Positions 43,565-52,132 of a DNA stretch of 64,000 nt are shown in pieces. Position 1 is the stretch's first letter, and every line of letters starts with the position of its first letter. The notes beneath the pieces are model-generated. The model was not told the DNA's origin. It saw only the letters and a list, made by a program, of their open reading frames with translations, and searched no databases. Source of the DNA: CP2-2F sp034436355 (GTDB lineage Bacteria > Chloroflexota > Anaerolineae > Aggregatilineales > UBA2796); the NCBI GenBank assembly GCA_034436355.1, contig DAOTVQ010000017.1, forward strand, positions 1-64,000, read 5' to 3'. The position numbers and the translations under genes were made by a program.

Positions 43565-43726
43565 ATGGCAAAGAAAGACGTTCGTATTGTGATCAAGCTG
43601 GTTAGCACAGAAAGTGGGCATGTCTACTACTCGCAGAAGAGCAAGCGCAACGACCCACAGCGGCTTGAACTGCGTAAGTATGACCCGATTCTGCGGCGGC
43701 ACGCCCTCTACCGCGAGTCCCGTTGA
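43565..43726 (+). CDS. rpmG: 50S ribosomal protein L33, cysteine-free form
   Basis: 53 residues, the L33 length. MAKKDVRIVIKLVSTESGHV, then YYSQKSKRNDPQRLELRKYD and PILRRHALYRESR align well with L33 (lysine-rich start, KNKR-like loop, L-KKYDP and H--Y-E ending). It has no cysteine, so it lacks the two CxxC zinc motifs of the C+ form. It is 18 bp behind a COG0523 gene under a Zur-like operator, the usual setting of zinc-independent ribosomal protein paralogues made during zinc shortage. Whether a C+ copy exists elsewhere in the genome is unknown. Confidence 0.88.
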   Translation: MAKKDVRIVIKLVSTESGHVYYSQKSKRNDPQRLELRKYDPILRRHALYRESR

Positions 43727-43771
43727 TGGAGGGCAGTGCGTGCTTTGGGCGGCATGTCCACGGCGTCACCC

Positions 43772-45595
43772 TCACTCGCAGCGCGTCCAGGCAGAGAGCA
43801 AACCAACCTTTATCGCGTTGAAATCGCGCAGCAAGTCGCCATCGGCGCTCAGCACGCGCAGCCGCTGCCGCGCTGAACCACCTGTGTTGGTCAGCGGCGA
43901 GGTCAGCAGTGCCACCTGCTCATTATCCGGTGACCACAGCGCCATCGTCGAGCGCCGTTCGTCTTCATCAATCATGGTGGCGCGCTCGCCATCGCCCACT
44001 GCAATCTGCAAATATTCGCGCCCTAGGCTATCGGCAGACATGATGATCGCCGCCTGTCCATCGGCTGCGCTGAACAGGATCGGCGGATTGCTGCCACGCC
44101 CTGAGAGCAGCCGATAGCGGTAGGTGCGGTCGCCGTTCGGCATGTAGCCATCAAGGTAGGTTTGCCCATCTTGGGCGCGCCACCACAGCGTCAGCCAGCC
44201 AGTGGCAGGCTCTTGGCGCAGCATTTCGTAAAGGCGCTCAGCGCGGATCAAGGTTTGTTGCGTGCCGCTGATCACGTCTACATGACCGATCACAAAGACG
44301 CCGCCTTCCTGCGCAACATAGCTGAGCGCCTGCGCGCCGCGCAGCCACAGCACTTCTCGGAACTGCTCATGCGTTGTGAGGTGCGTGTGTGCGCCGCTTG
44401 CCACGTCCAGCACTTCTAGCGCCATGCGCGCCCCAACCTGACGCACCAGCGCAACTTGCCCGCGCTGATGGCTTTCATAAGCAGCTGTGACTGCCTCTCG
44501 GATGGGCATAAGCTGCCGATCTGCCAGCCTGTAGCGCATCAATTCGCCTGTGCCATCCCGATTGCGCTGCACAAACGCCACCGATTCGCCATCGGCTGCC
44601 CAATAGAAAGCGCGCAAGCCATCGCGCAGCATCAGGTCGCCGCCGGTCGTTACGCCGCCGATGGTGCGGTGCGTCTCGCCTGCCACTGTATATATGCTGA
44701 AATGCCAGTAGGGCGGATCAAAGTGGTAGATACCAACCGCTTCGCCCGTTGGTGACCAATTAAAGCGCCAATCAATATGTGGCGGCAAGGTCTCGCGGCG
44801 CTCAATGCCGCCCTCCGCCGAGATGACATACAGGCTTGGCACACCGCTTGCATCCGCGACGATGGCAGCCGCACGCCCAACCTGTGGCGCAACTGCAAAG
44901 GCGATGTAGGGCGGTACACCGCGCACCGCACCGATTGTATAGCTATGAATGGCATCCTCACGCGGCGACCAAAAATGCAGCGTCAGGCGGAATAGGTTAT
45001 CCTGCGTGCTGAATAGCACATAGCGCCCTGCTTCCGCCCAGCCGTGAAAGTGCAGGTAATCGCCAACCACTGCCTGCTCAGCGATCAGCGCGCCGTCGGG
45101 CGTGTTGGCAGCCGCTTTGATCACGCCGCTGCGGACGAGCCAGACATAGCCGAGCAGATCGCTGTGCGGCGCCCAGCCCATGCCGATAACGGGTGTGCTG
45201 AGCTGCAAGCGCTGCGCGCCTGTACGCGGCGGCTGTGAGCGCCAGCACGTCATCAAATCGTTGCAGAAGGAAGGCGCATTCTGGCTGGGCGGCAGATCGT
45301 TGGGCTGCACATAGAGGCTGTAGCGCCCGGTGTGCGCCTGATTAACATAAGCAATGTGTGTGCCATCGGGCGAGACTGCACCGCGCCGAATATCCAGTGG
45401 TGAGCCAGTCACCCGCCGATCATGCATGTAAACGCCGCTGTTCAAATCCATCACCCAGTGTTGGCGCGCATTGTAGTAAAAGCGCAAGCAGGCATACTCA
45501 CGCTGCGTGGCACGTGCCACACCGACCGTCAGCCCGACCAACAACACAACTAAGGTGCCTAGCAAGGCAGCCCGCTTGAAAAGGCGCTTCGGCAT
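43772..45595 (-). CDS. Membrane-anchored beta-propeller (TolB/WD40-like) protein
   Basis: 607 residues from ATG 45595; a GTG at 45622 overlapping murJ's stop is possible. One N-terminal hydrophobic segment (about 10-29) and then repeated TolB-type blades: GAVSPDGTHIAYVNQ, VIGMGWAPHSDLLGYV, DWRFNWSPTGEAVGIY, MALWSPDNEQVALLTS. These fold as a propeller outside the membrane, commonly binding proteins or glycans. No catalytic domain is present. It directly follows murJ and may be co-transcribed with it. Confidence 0.8.
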   Translation of the reverse strand: MPKRLFKRAALLGTLVVLLVGLTVGVARATQREYACLRFYYNARQHWVMDLNSGVYMHDRRVTGSPLDIRRGAVSPDGTHIAYVNQAHTGRYSLYVQPNDLPPSQNAPSFCNDLMTCWRSQPPRTGAQRLQLSTPVIGMGWAPHSDLLGYVWLVRSGVIKAAANTPDGALIAEQAVVGDYLHFHGWAEAGRYVLFSTQDNLFRLTLHFWSPREDAIHSYTIGAVRGVPPYIAFAVAPQVGRAAAIVADASGVPSLYVISAEGGIERRETLPPHIDWRFNWSPTGEAVGIYHFDPPYWHFSIYTVAGETHRTIGGVTTGGDLMLRDGLRAFYWAADGESVAFVQRNRDGTGELMRYRLADRQLMPIREAVTAAYESHQRGQVALVRQVGARMALEVLDVASGAHTHLTTHEQFREVLWLRGAQALSYVAQEGGVFVIGHVDVISGTQQTLIRAERLYEMLRQEPATGWLTLWWRAQDGQTYLDGYMPNGDRTYRYRLLSGRGSNPPILFSAADGQAAIIMSADSLGREYLQIAVGDGERATMIDEDERRSTMALWSPDNEQVALLTSPLTNTGGSARQRLRVLSADGDLLRDFNAIKVGLLSAWTRCE

Positions 45596-45614
45596 ACTCT
45601 TTTCAGCCCATGCC

Positions 45615-47279
45615 CTAATCACCCACTGTTTGAATGCGCCGCCGCGCCAAGATCAGACGCGGCAGTTGCAAGACTTCTTCCGTCCGCAGCAGCACCATCA
45701 TGCCTAAATACACCACACCGCCGATCCCGATTTGGGCGCCCGCCTGCACCAACAGCACCAAGCGCCGATCAAAGGGCAGCGCCACCGATTCGATGATCGG
45801 CGCGGCTGCCAGCATTGCGGCAACCATCACCGCTGAGCCGATGCACGCCTTCAGGATGCTCTTGAGCAGCGCGCCCTCATCCATGCCTTGCCAGCGCCGC
45901 CGCAGCACCACGACTAAAATCGAGACTTGGACGCCAACCGCGATGCTGTTTGCCAACGCCAAGCCCGCCGTCCGCAGCGGCTGCGTCAGGATAAGCGCCA
46001 GCACAAGGAACAGCGCCGTTTCGATTGCCGCCGAGATCAACGGCGTGATCATATCTTTATCAGCGTAGAAGCTGCGCGCCACAATCTCTAGTGCGCTCCA
46101 CGTCAGGATGCCCAGCGCAAACATCTGCAAAACCGCAAAAACACGATCTGCACTGGCAGGATCAAAGGCGCCGCCCTCTAAAATTGCCACCAATGGTCGC
46201 CCTGCCACCACCATCATCAAAGCAGCAGGGATCGAGGCAATCAGCACAAAGCGCAGCGCGCCAGACATGGCAGCCCGTTTCCCGTTTAGATCACCATTGG
46301 CGCTGAGCGCGGCAAGCGTTGGGAAGATGACAATGCCCATCGCTGTGCCGATCAGCGTTTGGGGAAGCTGCATCAGCGTCCAGCCGCGATTGAAGGCAGA
46401 CACTGAGCCAGACTCAAAGGTAGAGGCGATGTTGTAGGCGATCAGCAAATCCACATTGGCAAGCCCTAAGCCAAGCGCACGCGGAATCATCAGGCGGATG
46501 ACCTCGCGCAATTCGGCGTTACGCCAGTTCAGGTAGGGCAGCCAGCGCGCCCGCACACGGATGAGCGCCGGTATCTGAATGCCCAAATGCAGCGCTGCAC
46601 CGATCACCGCGCCGATTGCCGCGCCATAAATGCCGAAGAAGCGCGCAAGGAAGGCGACGCCAAGCAAATTGCCCACGTCATACATGATTGGCGCAACGGC
46701 AGGCGCCACAAAATGCTGATGGGTGTGCAGAATGCCGCTGCACAAGCCACTCACCGAGAAGATCATCAGGCTGAGCAGCAAGATTCGCATCAGGTTGGCA
46801 GTTTGCATCACCAAGTCAGGGCGCGCTATGTAGAGGAACAACTCGCCGCTGAGTGGATCATCAAGGGCTTGGCTTGGTGCAAAAGGTGCGGCAAAGCCGG
46901 GCGCGATCAGGGTGCTGATGAGCTGCGGCGCAAAAATAAAGACCACAGTGCTGAGCAAAAGCGCCGCCAAAAAGATCGTATTCAGCACATTGGCAGCCAA
47001 TTTCCACGCCTGATCGCGGTTGCCACGCGCCAACATCCCGCTAAAAATTGGGATGAAGGCGAAGGCAAGCGCGCCACCGCCGATCAGGTTATAGAGTTGT
47101 TCGGGCAATTGGTTGGCAGCCGCGAAGGTATCCCAATCCACGCCGACGCCAAAGCGATCCAAGCCGATCCACTTCTCAGAGAGGCTAAAGAGTTTGCCAA
47201 AGGCGAGAATGCCTATCACGACGACGGCAGAACGTGCAATCTTGCCCGCGGATGGCGCGCGGGTGTTCTCTGTGGTCAT
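45615..47279 (-). CDS. murJ: Lipid II flippase MurJ
   Basis: 554 residues with about 14 hydrophobic helices. It moves lipid II across the membrane for peptidoglycan synthesis. LIGGGALAFAFIPIF near residue 65 matches the conserved MurJ segment, and ARSFYADKDMITPLISA, GWTLMQLPQTLIGTAMGIVIFPTL and ANSIAVGVQVSILV are typical of the MviN family. I chose ATG 47279 (MTTENTRAPSAG); a start at 47324 is possible. Divergent from cysM. Confidence 0.92.
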   Translation of the reverse strand: MTTENTRAPSAGKIARSAVVVIGILAFGKLFSLSEKWIGLDRFGVGVDWDTFAAANQLPEQLYNLIGGGALAFAFIPIFSGMLARGNRDQAWKLAANVLNTIFLAALLLSTVVFIFAPQLISTLIAPGFAAPFAPSQALDDPLSGELFLYIARPDLVMQTANLMRILLLSLMIFSVSGLCSGILHTHQHFVAPAVAPIMYDVGNLLGVAFLARFFGIYGAAIGAVIGAALHLGIQIPALIRVRARWLPYLNWRNAELREVIRLMIPRALGLGLANVDLLIAYNIASTFESGSVSAFNRGWTLMQLPQTLIGTAMGIVIFPTLAALSANGDLNGKRAAMSGALRFVLIASIPAALMMVVAGRPLVAILEGGAFDPASADRVFAVLQMFALGILTWSALEIVARSFYADKDMITPLISAAIETALFLVLALILTQPLRTAGLALANSIAVGVQVSILVVVLRRRWQGMDEGALLKSILKACIGSAVMVAAMLAAAPIIESVALPFDRRLVLLVQAGAQIGIGGVVYLGMMVLLRTEEVLQLPRLILARRRIQTVGD

Positions 47280-47420
47280 AGGGCGATCCTGTTCAGGTAC
47301 GGGTTGCCTACTACCATACCGCATCCTTGGGCAGCTTCACAAGCGACGCTTGCCCAACGCTTCAAGGACGCTGCCCTACACCGTGAGCGTGCCAGTCAGC
47401 AGCGGCGGAACTCCCCACGT

Positions 47421-47449
47421 TTGACATTCACCACCAACTCGTGTAAGAT
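47421..47449 (+). promoter_or_regulatory. Predicted promoter of cysM
   Basis: TTGACA (47421-47426) and TAAGAT (47444-47449) with 17-nt spacing. The implied start near 47456 lies about 318 nt before the cysM ATG, which gives a long leader. Confidence 0.65.
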
Positions 47450-47455
47450 TCGCTT

Positions 47456-47773
47456 ATGACTGTCTCTCTAAACCTTAGTAACTAAAGGGTTGAGACCAAT
47501 ATGATTCAGCAGGTTTGCTTGTGTCTGAAGCAGGGGCGTAAGGCTTTGCTTCAAGGCACGCTGAACTGAGCGTTTTCCCTAGCCGTTTAAGCTAGGCAGC
47601 GCACACCAGCCGACATTTGAAGCGCCGAACGTCCCTGAATAAGCGCCCGCAGGCGGGCAGCTTATTTGGCATTCCGAAAGGACGTGCGGTGTTTTTTTGT
47701 GTCTATGGCTTGGTGTGCGCTTTTTGTTTGTCCGAGGCACGCAGAAGATGAGAAACAACGGAGAATGATCCGA
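47456..47773 (+). ncRNA. Structured 5' leader of cysM, unassigned class
   Basis: Four hairpins can be drawn in order. (a) 47462-47496: GTCTC/GAGAC, AACC/GGTT, TTAG/CTAA. (b) 47505-47565: TTCAGC, GTGTCT and GAAGCA pair in turn with GCTGAA, AGGCAC and TGCTTC, about 18 bp interrupted by a 10-nt bulge. (c) 47578-47596: CCTAGC/GCTAGG. (d) 47638-47666: AATAAGC-GCCCG/CGGGC-a-GCTTATT. A small stem (47669-47687) with a T7 run (47692-47698) follows. I looked for T-box, SAM, TPP, cobalamin and guanidine consensus elements and found none. It could be an attenuator or a riboswitch for sulfur or cysteine. Confidence 0.5.
47689..47751 (+). CDS. Possible Cys-containing leader peptide ahead of cysM
   Basis: A 20-codon frame begins at GTG 47689, 6 nt after AAAGGA (47678-47683), and stops at 47749-47751, 22 nt before the cysM start. 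It reads FFCVYGLVCAFCLSEARRR after the start, with Cys at 4, 10 and 13. Cysteine-rich leader peptides controlling cysteine genes are known elsewhere. The T/G-rich sequence could yield TGT and TGC codons by chance, so this is tentative. Confidence 0.3.
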   Translation: MFFCVYGLVCAFCLSEARRR

Positions 47774-48718
47774 ATGGCTGTGCAGGCTTTTCCAAATGTT
47801 AACACACGCAGCACCGATCTTGAATCGTTGATCGGCAATACACCGCTGCTGCATTTGCAGCACATAACGGCACACTTGCCACCAAACATCGGCATTTATG
47901 CGAAAGCCGAATGGACAAATCCCGGCGGCAGTGTGAAAGATCGTGCCGCCTTAAACATCATCCGCACCGCAGAGCGTGAAGGCAAGCTGCGGCGCGGCAT
48001 GACGTTGGTAGACAGCACCAGCGGCAACACTGGCATCGCCTACGCGATGCTGGGTGCGCTGCGCGGCATTCATGTGAAGCTCTTTGTGCCTGCCAACGCC
48101 AGCCCAGAGCGCCTTGCCATCCTGAACGCTTACGGTGCAGAGTTGGTGCTGACCGATCCGCTGGAAGGCTCTGATGGCGCCATCCGTGCCGTGCGCGCAT
48201 TAGTTGCCCGTGAGCCTGAGCGCTACTTCTACGGCGATCAATATAACAATCCCGCCAACTGGCAGGCACACTACCACAGCACCGCCGTCGAGATTTGGCA
48301 GCAGACCGACGGCAGAGTCACGCACTTCATCGCCGGGCTAGGCACAACGGGTACCTTTATGGGGACGAGCCGCCGCCTGAAGGACTTCAACCCAGCCGTG
48401 CAGGTCATCGCTGTGCAGCCCGACTCGCCTTTTCACGGGTTGGAAGGCTTAAAGCACATGGAGACAGCTATCCAGCCGGGCATTTACGAGCCAACCCTCG
48501 CAGATCGGCAGCTTGGCATCAGCACCGATGAGACCTACGCGATGGCGCGCCGCTTGGCAAAAGAAGAAGGCGTGTTGGTGGGCATTAGTGCCGCGGCGGC
48601 GGTGGTCGGCGCGCTGCAAGTGGCAGAGGCGCTGGCTGCCCGCGAAGAATCAGGCGTGATCGTCACCATCTTCCCCGACTCCGCCTACAAATACCTCTCG
48701 CACGCGCCGTGGCGCTAG
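47774..48718 (+). CDS. cysM: PLP-dependent cysteine synthase, CysM-like
   Basis: 314 residues from ATG 47774, 10 nt after GGAG; earlier in-frame starts add a Cys-rich, non-conserved extension. It makes L-cysteine from O-acetylserine (or O-phosphoserine) and sulfide. Motifs: LIGNTPLLHL, NPGGSVKDRAALNII with the PLP-binding Lys, STSGNTGIAYAM, AGLGTTGTFMGTSRRL and GISAAAAVVGAL. The NPxGSVKDRAAL wording and EIWQQTDGRVTHF match CysM more closely than CysK. A long leader and a strong terminator frame it, so it is probably transcribed alone. Confidence 0.93.
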   Translation: MAVQAFPNVNTRSTDLESLIGNTPLLHLQHITAHLPPNIGIYAKAEWTNPGGSVKDRAALNIIRTAEREGKLRRGMTLVDSTSGNTGIAYAMLGALRGIHVKLFVPANASPERLAILNAYGAELVLTDPLEGSDGAIRAVRALVAREPERYFYGDQYNNPANWQAHYHSTAVEIWQQTDGRVTHFIAGLGTTGTFMGTSRRLKDFNPAVQVIAVQPDSPFHGLEGLKHMETAIQPGIYEPTLADRQLGISTDETYAMARRLAKEEGVLVGISAAAAVVGALQVAEALAAREESGVIVTIFPDSAYKYLSHAPWR

Positions 48719-48733
48719 TGGGTAAAACAATGT

Positions 48734-48757
48734 GGGCGGCTCTACAAAGAGCCGCCC
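48734..48757. terminator. Bidirectional terminator between cysM and the exported protein gene
   Basis: GGGCGGCTCT (48734-48743), loop ACAA, AGAGCCGCCC (48748-48757): a perfect 10-bp stem 16 nt after cysM and 30 nt after the stop of the opposing gene. On the minus strand ATTGTTTTA follows, so it suits that gene best. Confidence 0.75.
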
Positions 48758-48786
48758 GCATCATGTGCGCGTTTTGACCTAGCGGA

Positions 48787-49392
48787 TTAGCGTCCGGTGA
48801 TGAACTTCACGCAGACCGTTGGGATATAGCCTGTGCGGGGACCCGCCACATGCACTTCTGTCCATTCATTGTAGAAAGTGCTGATCTGGGCTGGCACAGA
48901 CTTGGGATTCGCAAACCACGTCTGCCCGTTCTTCAGTTTCGCCGAAGTTGGGAAATCTGGGTTGGGCAGTTGGAAGACGGTCACATCGCAGGTGATCTCT
49001 GCCAACACAAAGCCCGCCGGGGTCGGGAAGCCCTCGAAGCCGCAATTCTTGGAGATTGAAGCAAAGATGGGAATGAGTGGGCTGTACTGCCACGTATCGG
49101 CATAGATGAGCGTGCCATCTGGCACTTCTGGGAAATCCATGGAGAGCGTCAGGTTACCGTTAGCGTCCACTGTCTGAGATGGCACAAGATCAATAAAGCC
49201 TATATCGGCAACAAAGACGAACAAATCATAGCGTGCGCCAGCTGGTGCGCCTGTAATGCGTAAGATCACAGTCGAGCAGGTGACGCTAAAGTTTGCTTGC
49301 GCAGCGGCGGCGGCAGGTTTCACATCCACGGCGCCTGTAAAAGTAAGCATGAGAGCAGCTAGAACTAACAAACTACGTTTAAGGTTCTTCAC
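48787..49392 (-). CDS. Exported protein, unknown function
   Basis: 201 residues from GTG 49392 with AGGAGGAG (49399-49406) 6 nt upstream. Signal peptide to about residue 32 (cleavage near AAAAAQA). The mature part has four cysteines in two pairs and beta-rich segments (FSVTCSTVILRITGAPAGARYDLFVF; SISKNCGFEGFP; AEITCDVTVFQLP; TGYIPTVCVKF), suggesting a disulfide-stabilised beta-sandwich. No family recognised. The C-terminal WTEVHVAGPRTGYIP resembles a short SH3-like motif. Confidence 0.75.
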   Translation of the reverse strand: MKNLKRSLLVLAALMLTFTGAVDVKPAAAAAQANFSVTCSTVILRITGAPAGARYDLFVFVADIGFIDLVPSQTVDANGNLTLSMDFPEVPDGTLIYADTWQYSPLIPIFASISKNCGFEGFPTPAGFVLAEITCDVTVFQLPNPDFPTSAKLKNGQTWFANPKSVPAQISTFYNEWTEVHVAGPRTGYIPTVCVKFITGR

Positions 49393-49413
49393 GGAAAACT
49401 CCTCCTATGTGGT

Positions 49414-49467
49414 GGTGATCACCTAAGCGTATAGCACATTATGGTTTGTAATGTTTATAGATGTCAA
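49414..49467 (-). promoter_or_regulatory. Promoter and palindrome of the exported protein gene
   Basis: On the minus strand TTGACA (49462-49467) and CATAAT (49438-49443) are 18 nt apart. Between the -10 and the ribosome binding site lies the perfect palindrome GGTGATCACC (49414-49423), a possible operator. Confidence 0.55.
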
Positions 49468-49774
49468 GCAATTGTTTATGAAAAAATTGTAAAGAACCTG
49501 TAGCTAAACCATCTGTTCATGGCTATAAACGGCGTGTGTTTTATGAATTTTGTAAAGAAAAAGAGATGTGTATGGCTGGTATGACCTTGCAAACTTGAGC
49601 CTGTTTCAATGCGTATCAGTTTGCGTTTCGCTTGTAGGTAGCGCTATGGACACCCTATAATGTGGTGATCTCGAGATGTGTTCCTCTCAAAATTACCGTT
49701 AATTATTTTTGAAATGCCTTCTGAAGGATCGGGCAATCCGCTTGTGCAGACTCACAAACTAAACTTTTGCCCGT
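49468..49774. other. AT-rich intergenic stretch with an orphan plus-strand promoter motif
   Basis: No coding frame is supported. On the plus strand TTGTAG (49632-49637) and TATAAT (49656-49661), 18 nt apart, point toward 49668 onward, although both flanking genes are on the minus strand. A small stem CCTTC/GAAGG lies near 49710. Otherwise I see nothing here. Confidence 0.4.
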
Positions 49775-52090
49775 TCAGCCTTGCTCATCGGCTGTTGGCT
49801 GTGCCGATTCGAGACCCACCAGACCGCGATCCGCTTTGAGGTGCAGCCAATCGCCGTTTTGGATATGCCGTGTGGCAGCGCGGACGTTGGTCACGGCGGG
49901 CAGCCCAATTTCGCGCAAGAGGATCGCGCCGTGCGACAGATCGCCGCCGGTTTCGACCACCACGCCCTGCACATGGACAAAGGTCGGCATCCACCCGATA
50001 TCTATCGAGCGCGCCACTAGGATGATCGGCGCGTCGAAGGGCGGTGGCGTCTGAGAAGGCTCTTGCAGCACCCACGCCCGCCCAGAAACTTCGCCCGCCG
50101 TCAGGCTGATGCCGCGCAAGTGCGGCGTCCGCGCCTCAGGCGGCGGATCGCGCTCCAGATCGTCGAAGCGGTGCAGCAAGTTCGGCACGGGCAACATTTT
50201 TAGGCGTGCGATCTCGGCAATACGCTCAGCAAAAAAGACCGAATCGGGCTGCCAGCCGCCATCAAGCAGCACAACTTCCTCAATGGTCAGTTCCCAGATC
50301 GACTCAGCGGTAGGCAGTTGTCCGCGCTCGGCGGCAGCCGCAGCAAGGTGCAACACAGCGGCACGCAGCCTATCAAAGGCGGTCATAGCGTGGTAGTGCA
50401 GCAGTTCGCGGGCGCGCACCGTGCGGTTTGCCTGCCACGCCAGCGGCAGCGTCAACAGCCCTTTGAGGGTGCGGCGCAGCGGTTGGGTGTGTATGGGCGG
50501 CGCAAGGATGGCGCTGAACAGCGGCGCAGGTTGCTCGTGAAAGCGCGGGCGCGCCAGATCGCCCTCGTAGATGCCGCGCTGCCCGTGCTTGGCGATGTAT
50601 GCCTGCCACGCGGCGCGGAACTGATCATCATCGGGTAGTTCGCCGCGCTGGAGCGCCTCGCGCACGGGGCTATTTTGCGCCGCCCTTTCACGCAGCGGCG
50701 CTAGATCAGTGTAGAGTTCGGTAGTAATGCTGCGGCTGCGCGCACTGTGTTCTGCCAAAACGCCCAGCCGCCGCATGATCAGGATGGGCAGGCTGATGGC
50801 TGCCGTCAGCGAGAACATGCCCATCACCAACTGCGTGTAGGTCTCTTGTGCGGTGCGGATTGTTTGCTCAAAAGTCTCGAAAGGCTGGGCGCTCTGCTTA
50901 AGTATGGTCTGCCACGTGCGGCGGGCGGCACGCGCTGCAAAAAGCTGCGCCATGCCCAAGTGCAGCAACGGGATGATCTTCCGCAGCATCTGGCGCAGGT
51001 TGGCGGGATAATCACGCCCAGCCTCACCACCGATGGAATCGGTCACCAATTTGGAAGGCAAGCCGAATGTCCGCATCATCTCAACTATCAGCGAGAGGTT
51101 GATGTAGGGACGTCCGTTAAAGACCTCGATAAACGGGCGGTTTTCAGGCAAATCGCGGTCGAAGCGGCGATAGTAGGCAAAGAGGCGATCCGCACAAGCA
51201 GCAATAAGGCTGGTCATGAAGATGGAGGGCAGCGGCGGCAGAATCTCTTTATGGTTGGCGATGGTGAACATCTCGTTACGGCGCGTCGGGCGCGTAAGCG
51301 GGCGAATTTGGATCAGCCAGCAGGTCGTGCCGTCGTCTACCCACTCGATCTCCCAATCACGCCCACTGCCCTTGTGGCTGAAGATGCGCCGTACAGCGCG
51401 CAGCAGCCCTTGCAAACGCCCCGCCCAAGGCGGCAGATGGCTATCGGGCTTTTCGCTGCGCCGCAGCTTAGGCAAACTGAGCGCCTCGCCCGCCACCGCG
51501 CCACTGGCTAGCTTATCCGCTAAGCCTTCAGTAAAACTGACCCAATCATCGGCGTGGGCGTGTTCGGTGAAGGCAACGCCGCTGTGTTTGGCGTCTACCA
51601 TCCGCAGCAGCAGCACGTCACGGCGCAGTTCGCCGTGCTTTTCAGCGTAGCGTACTGCCGATTCCCAGACGGCGCACAGCGCTTCGGCAAGCTGAGCAGG
51701 ATCGCGGGCATCCACGTTCAGACGCGAGGTGAAATAGCCCGCCATAGGCTCGGATGCACCGTCCTCTGCTGAAAAGGCTGCGCGCACCGCAAACGGGCCG
51801 GGCAGCTCCCACTCAAAGTTTGGGAAGCCGATGGAGAAGATCAGGCGAGATGGATCGGGCGCGCTGACCGCACCGCTATCGCTGCGGCGCACCAAGCCAC
51901 TACCCAGCGCACGCCGCCATGCCTCATCCACCAGCACGATGCCGGGTGGCACAGGCAGCCCATAGCGCCGCGCCACGTCCAGCAGTGCTGCCTTTGCGCC
52001 AATGCCATACTTTGCCGCGTTGCCATAGCCAAGCGGCAGCCACAAACGTTCTTTTTTGCCTGTCAGTGTGCCGTAGTAGCTCACGCTCAT
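49775..52090 (-). CDS. PEP-synthase/rifampin-phosphotransferase-like enzyme
   Basis: 771 residues. N-terminus (about 20-290): ATP-grasp region of PPDK type (GIGAKAALLDVARRYGLPVPPGIVLVDEAW; PFAVRAAFSAEDGASEPMAGYF; LIQIRPLTR). The middle (about 290-660) is a helical region unlike PEP synthase. The C-terminus carries the phosphohistidine swivel domain GGDLSHGAILLREIGLPAV with the catalytic His. This order (ATP-binding, middle, His) is that of rifampin phosphotransferase and related enzymes. There is no PEP/pyruvate barrel. The acceptor is unknown. It is the third gene after two giant unknown proteins, 42 bp downstream. Confidence 0.8.
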   Translation of the reverse strand: MSVSYYGTLTGKKERLWLPLGYGNAAKYGIGAKAALLDVARRYGLPVPPGIVLVDEAWRRALGSGLVRRSDSGAVSAPDPSRLIFSIGFPNFEWELPGPFAVRAAFSAEDGASEPMAGYFTSRLNVDARDPAQLAEALCAVWESAVRYAEKHGELRRDVLLLRMVDAKHSGVAFTEHAHADDWVSFTEGLADKLASGAVAGEALSLPKLRRSEKPDSHLPPWAGRLQGLLRAVRRIFSHKGSGRDWEIEWVDDGTTCWLIQIRPLTRPTRRNEMFTIANHKEILPPLPSIFMTSLIAACADRLFAYYRRFDRDLPENRPFIEVFNGRPYINLSLIVEMMRTFGLPSKLVTDSIGGEAGRDYPANLRQMLRKIIPLLHLGMAQLFAARAARRTWQTILKQSAQPFETFEQTIRTAQETYTQLVMGMFSLTAAISLPILIMRRLGVLAEHSARSRSITTELYTDLAPLRERAAQNSPVREALQRGELPDDDQFRAAWQAYIAKHGQRGIYEGDLARPRFHEQPAPLFSAILAPPIHTQPLRRTLKGLLTLPLAWQANRTVRARELLHYHAMTAFDRLRAAVLHLAAAAAERGQLPTAESIWELTIEEVVLLDGGWQPDSVFFAERIAEIARLKMLPVPNLLHRFDDLERDPPPEARTPHLRGISLTAGEVSGRAWVLQEPSQTPPPFDAPIILVARSIDIGWMPTFVHVQGVVVETGGDLSHGAILLREIGLPAVTNVRAATRHIQNGDWLHLKADRGLVGLESAQPTADEQG

Positions 52091-52132
52091 CCTGATCGGC
52101 TGCTCCTGTTGCTAATTGTTCAAGCCCGCCTG

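Noticed and set aside
47666..47773. N-terminal extension of CysM starting near 47666
   Set aside because: The added residues are Cys-rich and unlike the family; ATG 47774 has GGAG at correct distance.
47456..47773. cysM leader as a T-box
   Set aside because: No T-box antiterminator consensus (GGTGGNACCGCG-like) could be found, so it is left unassigned.
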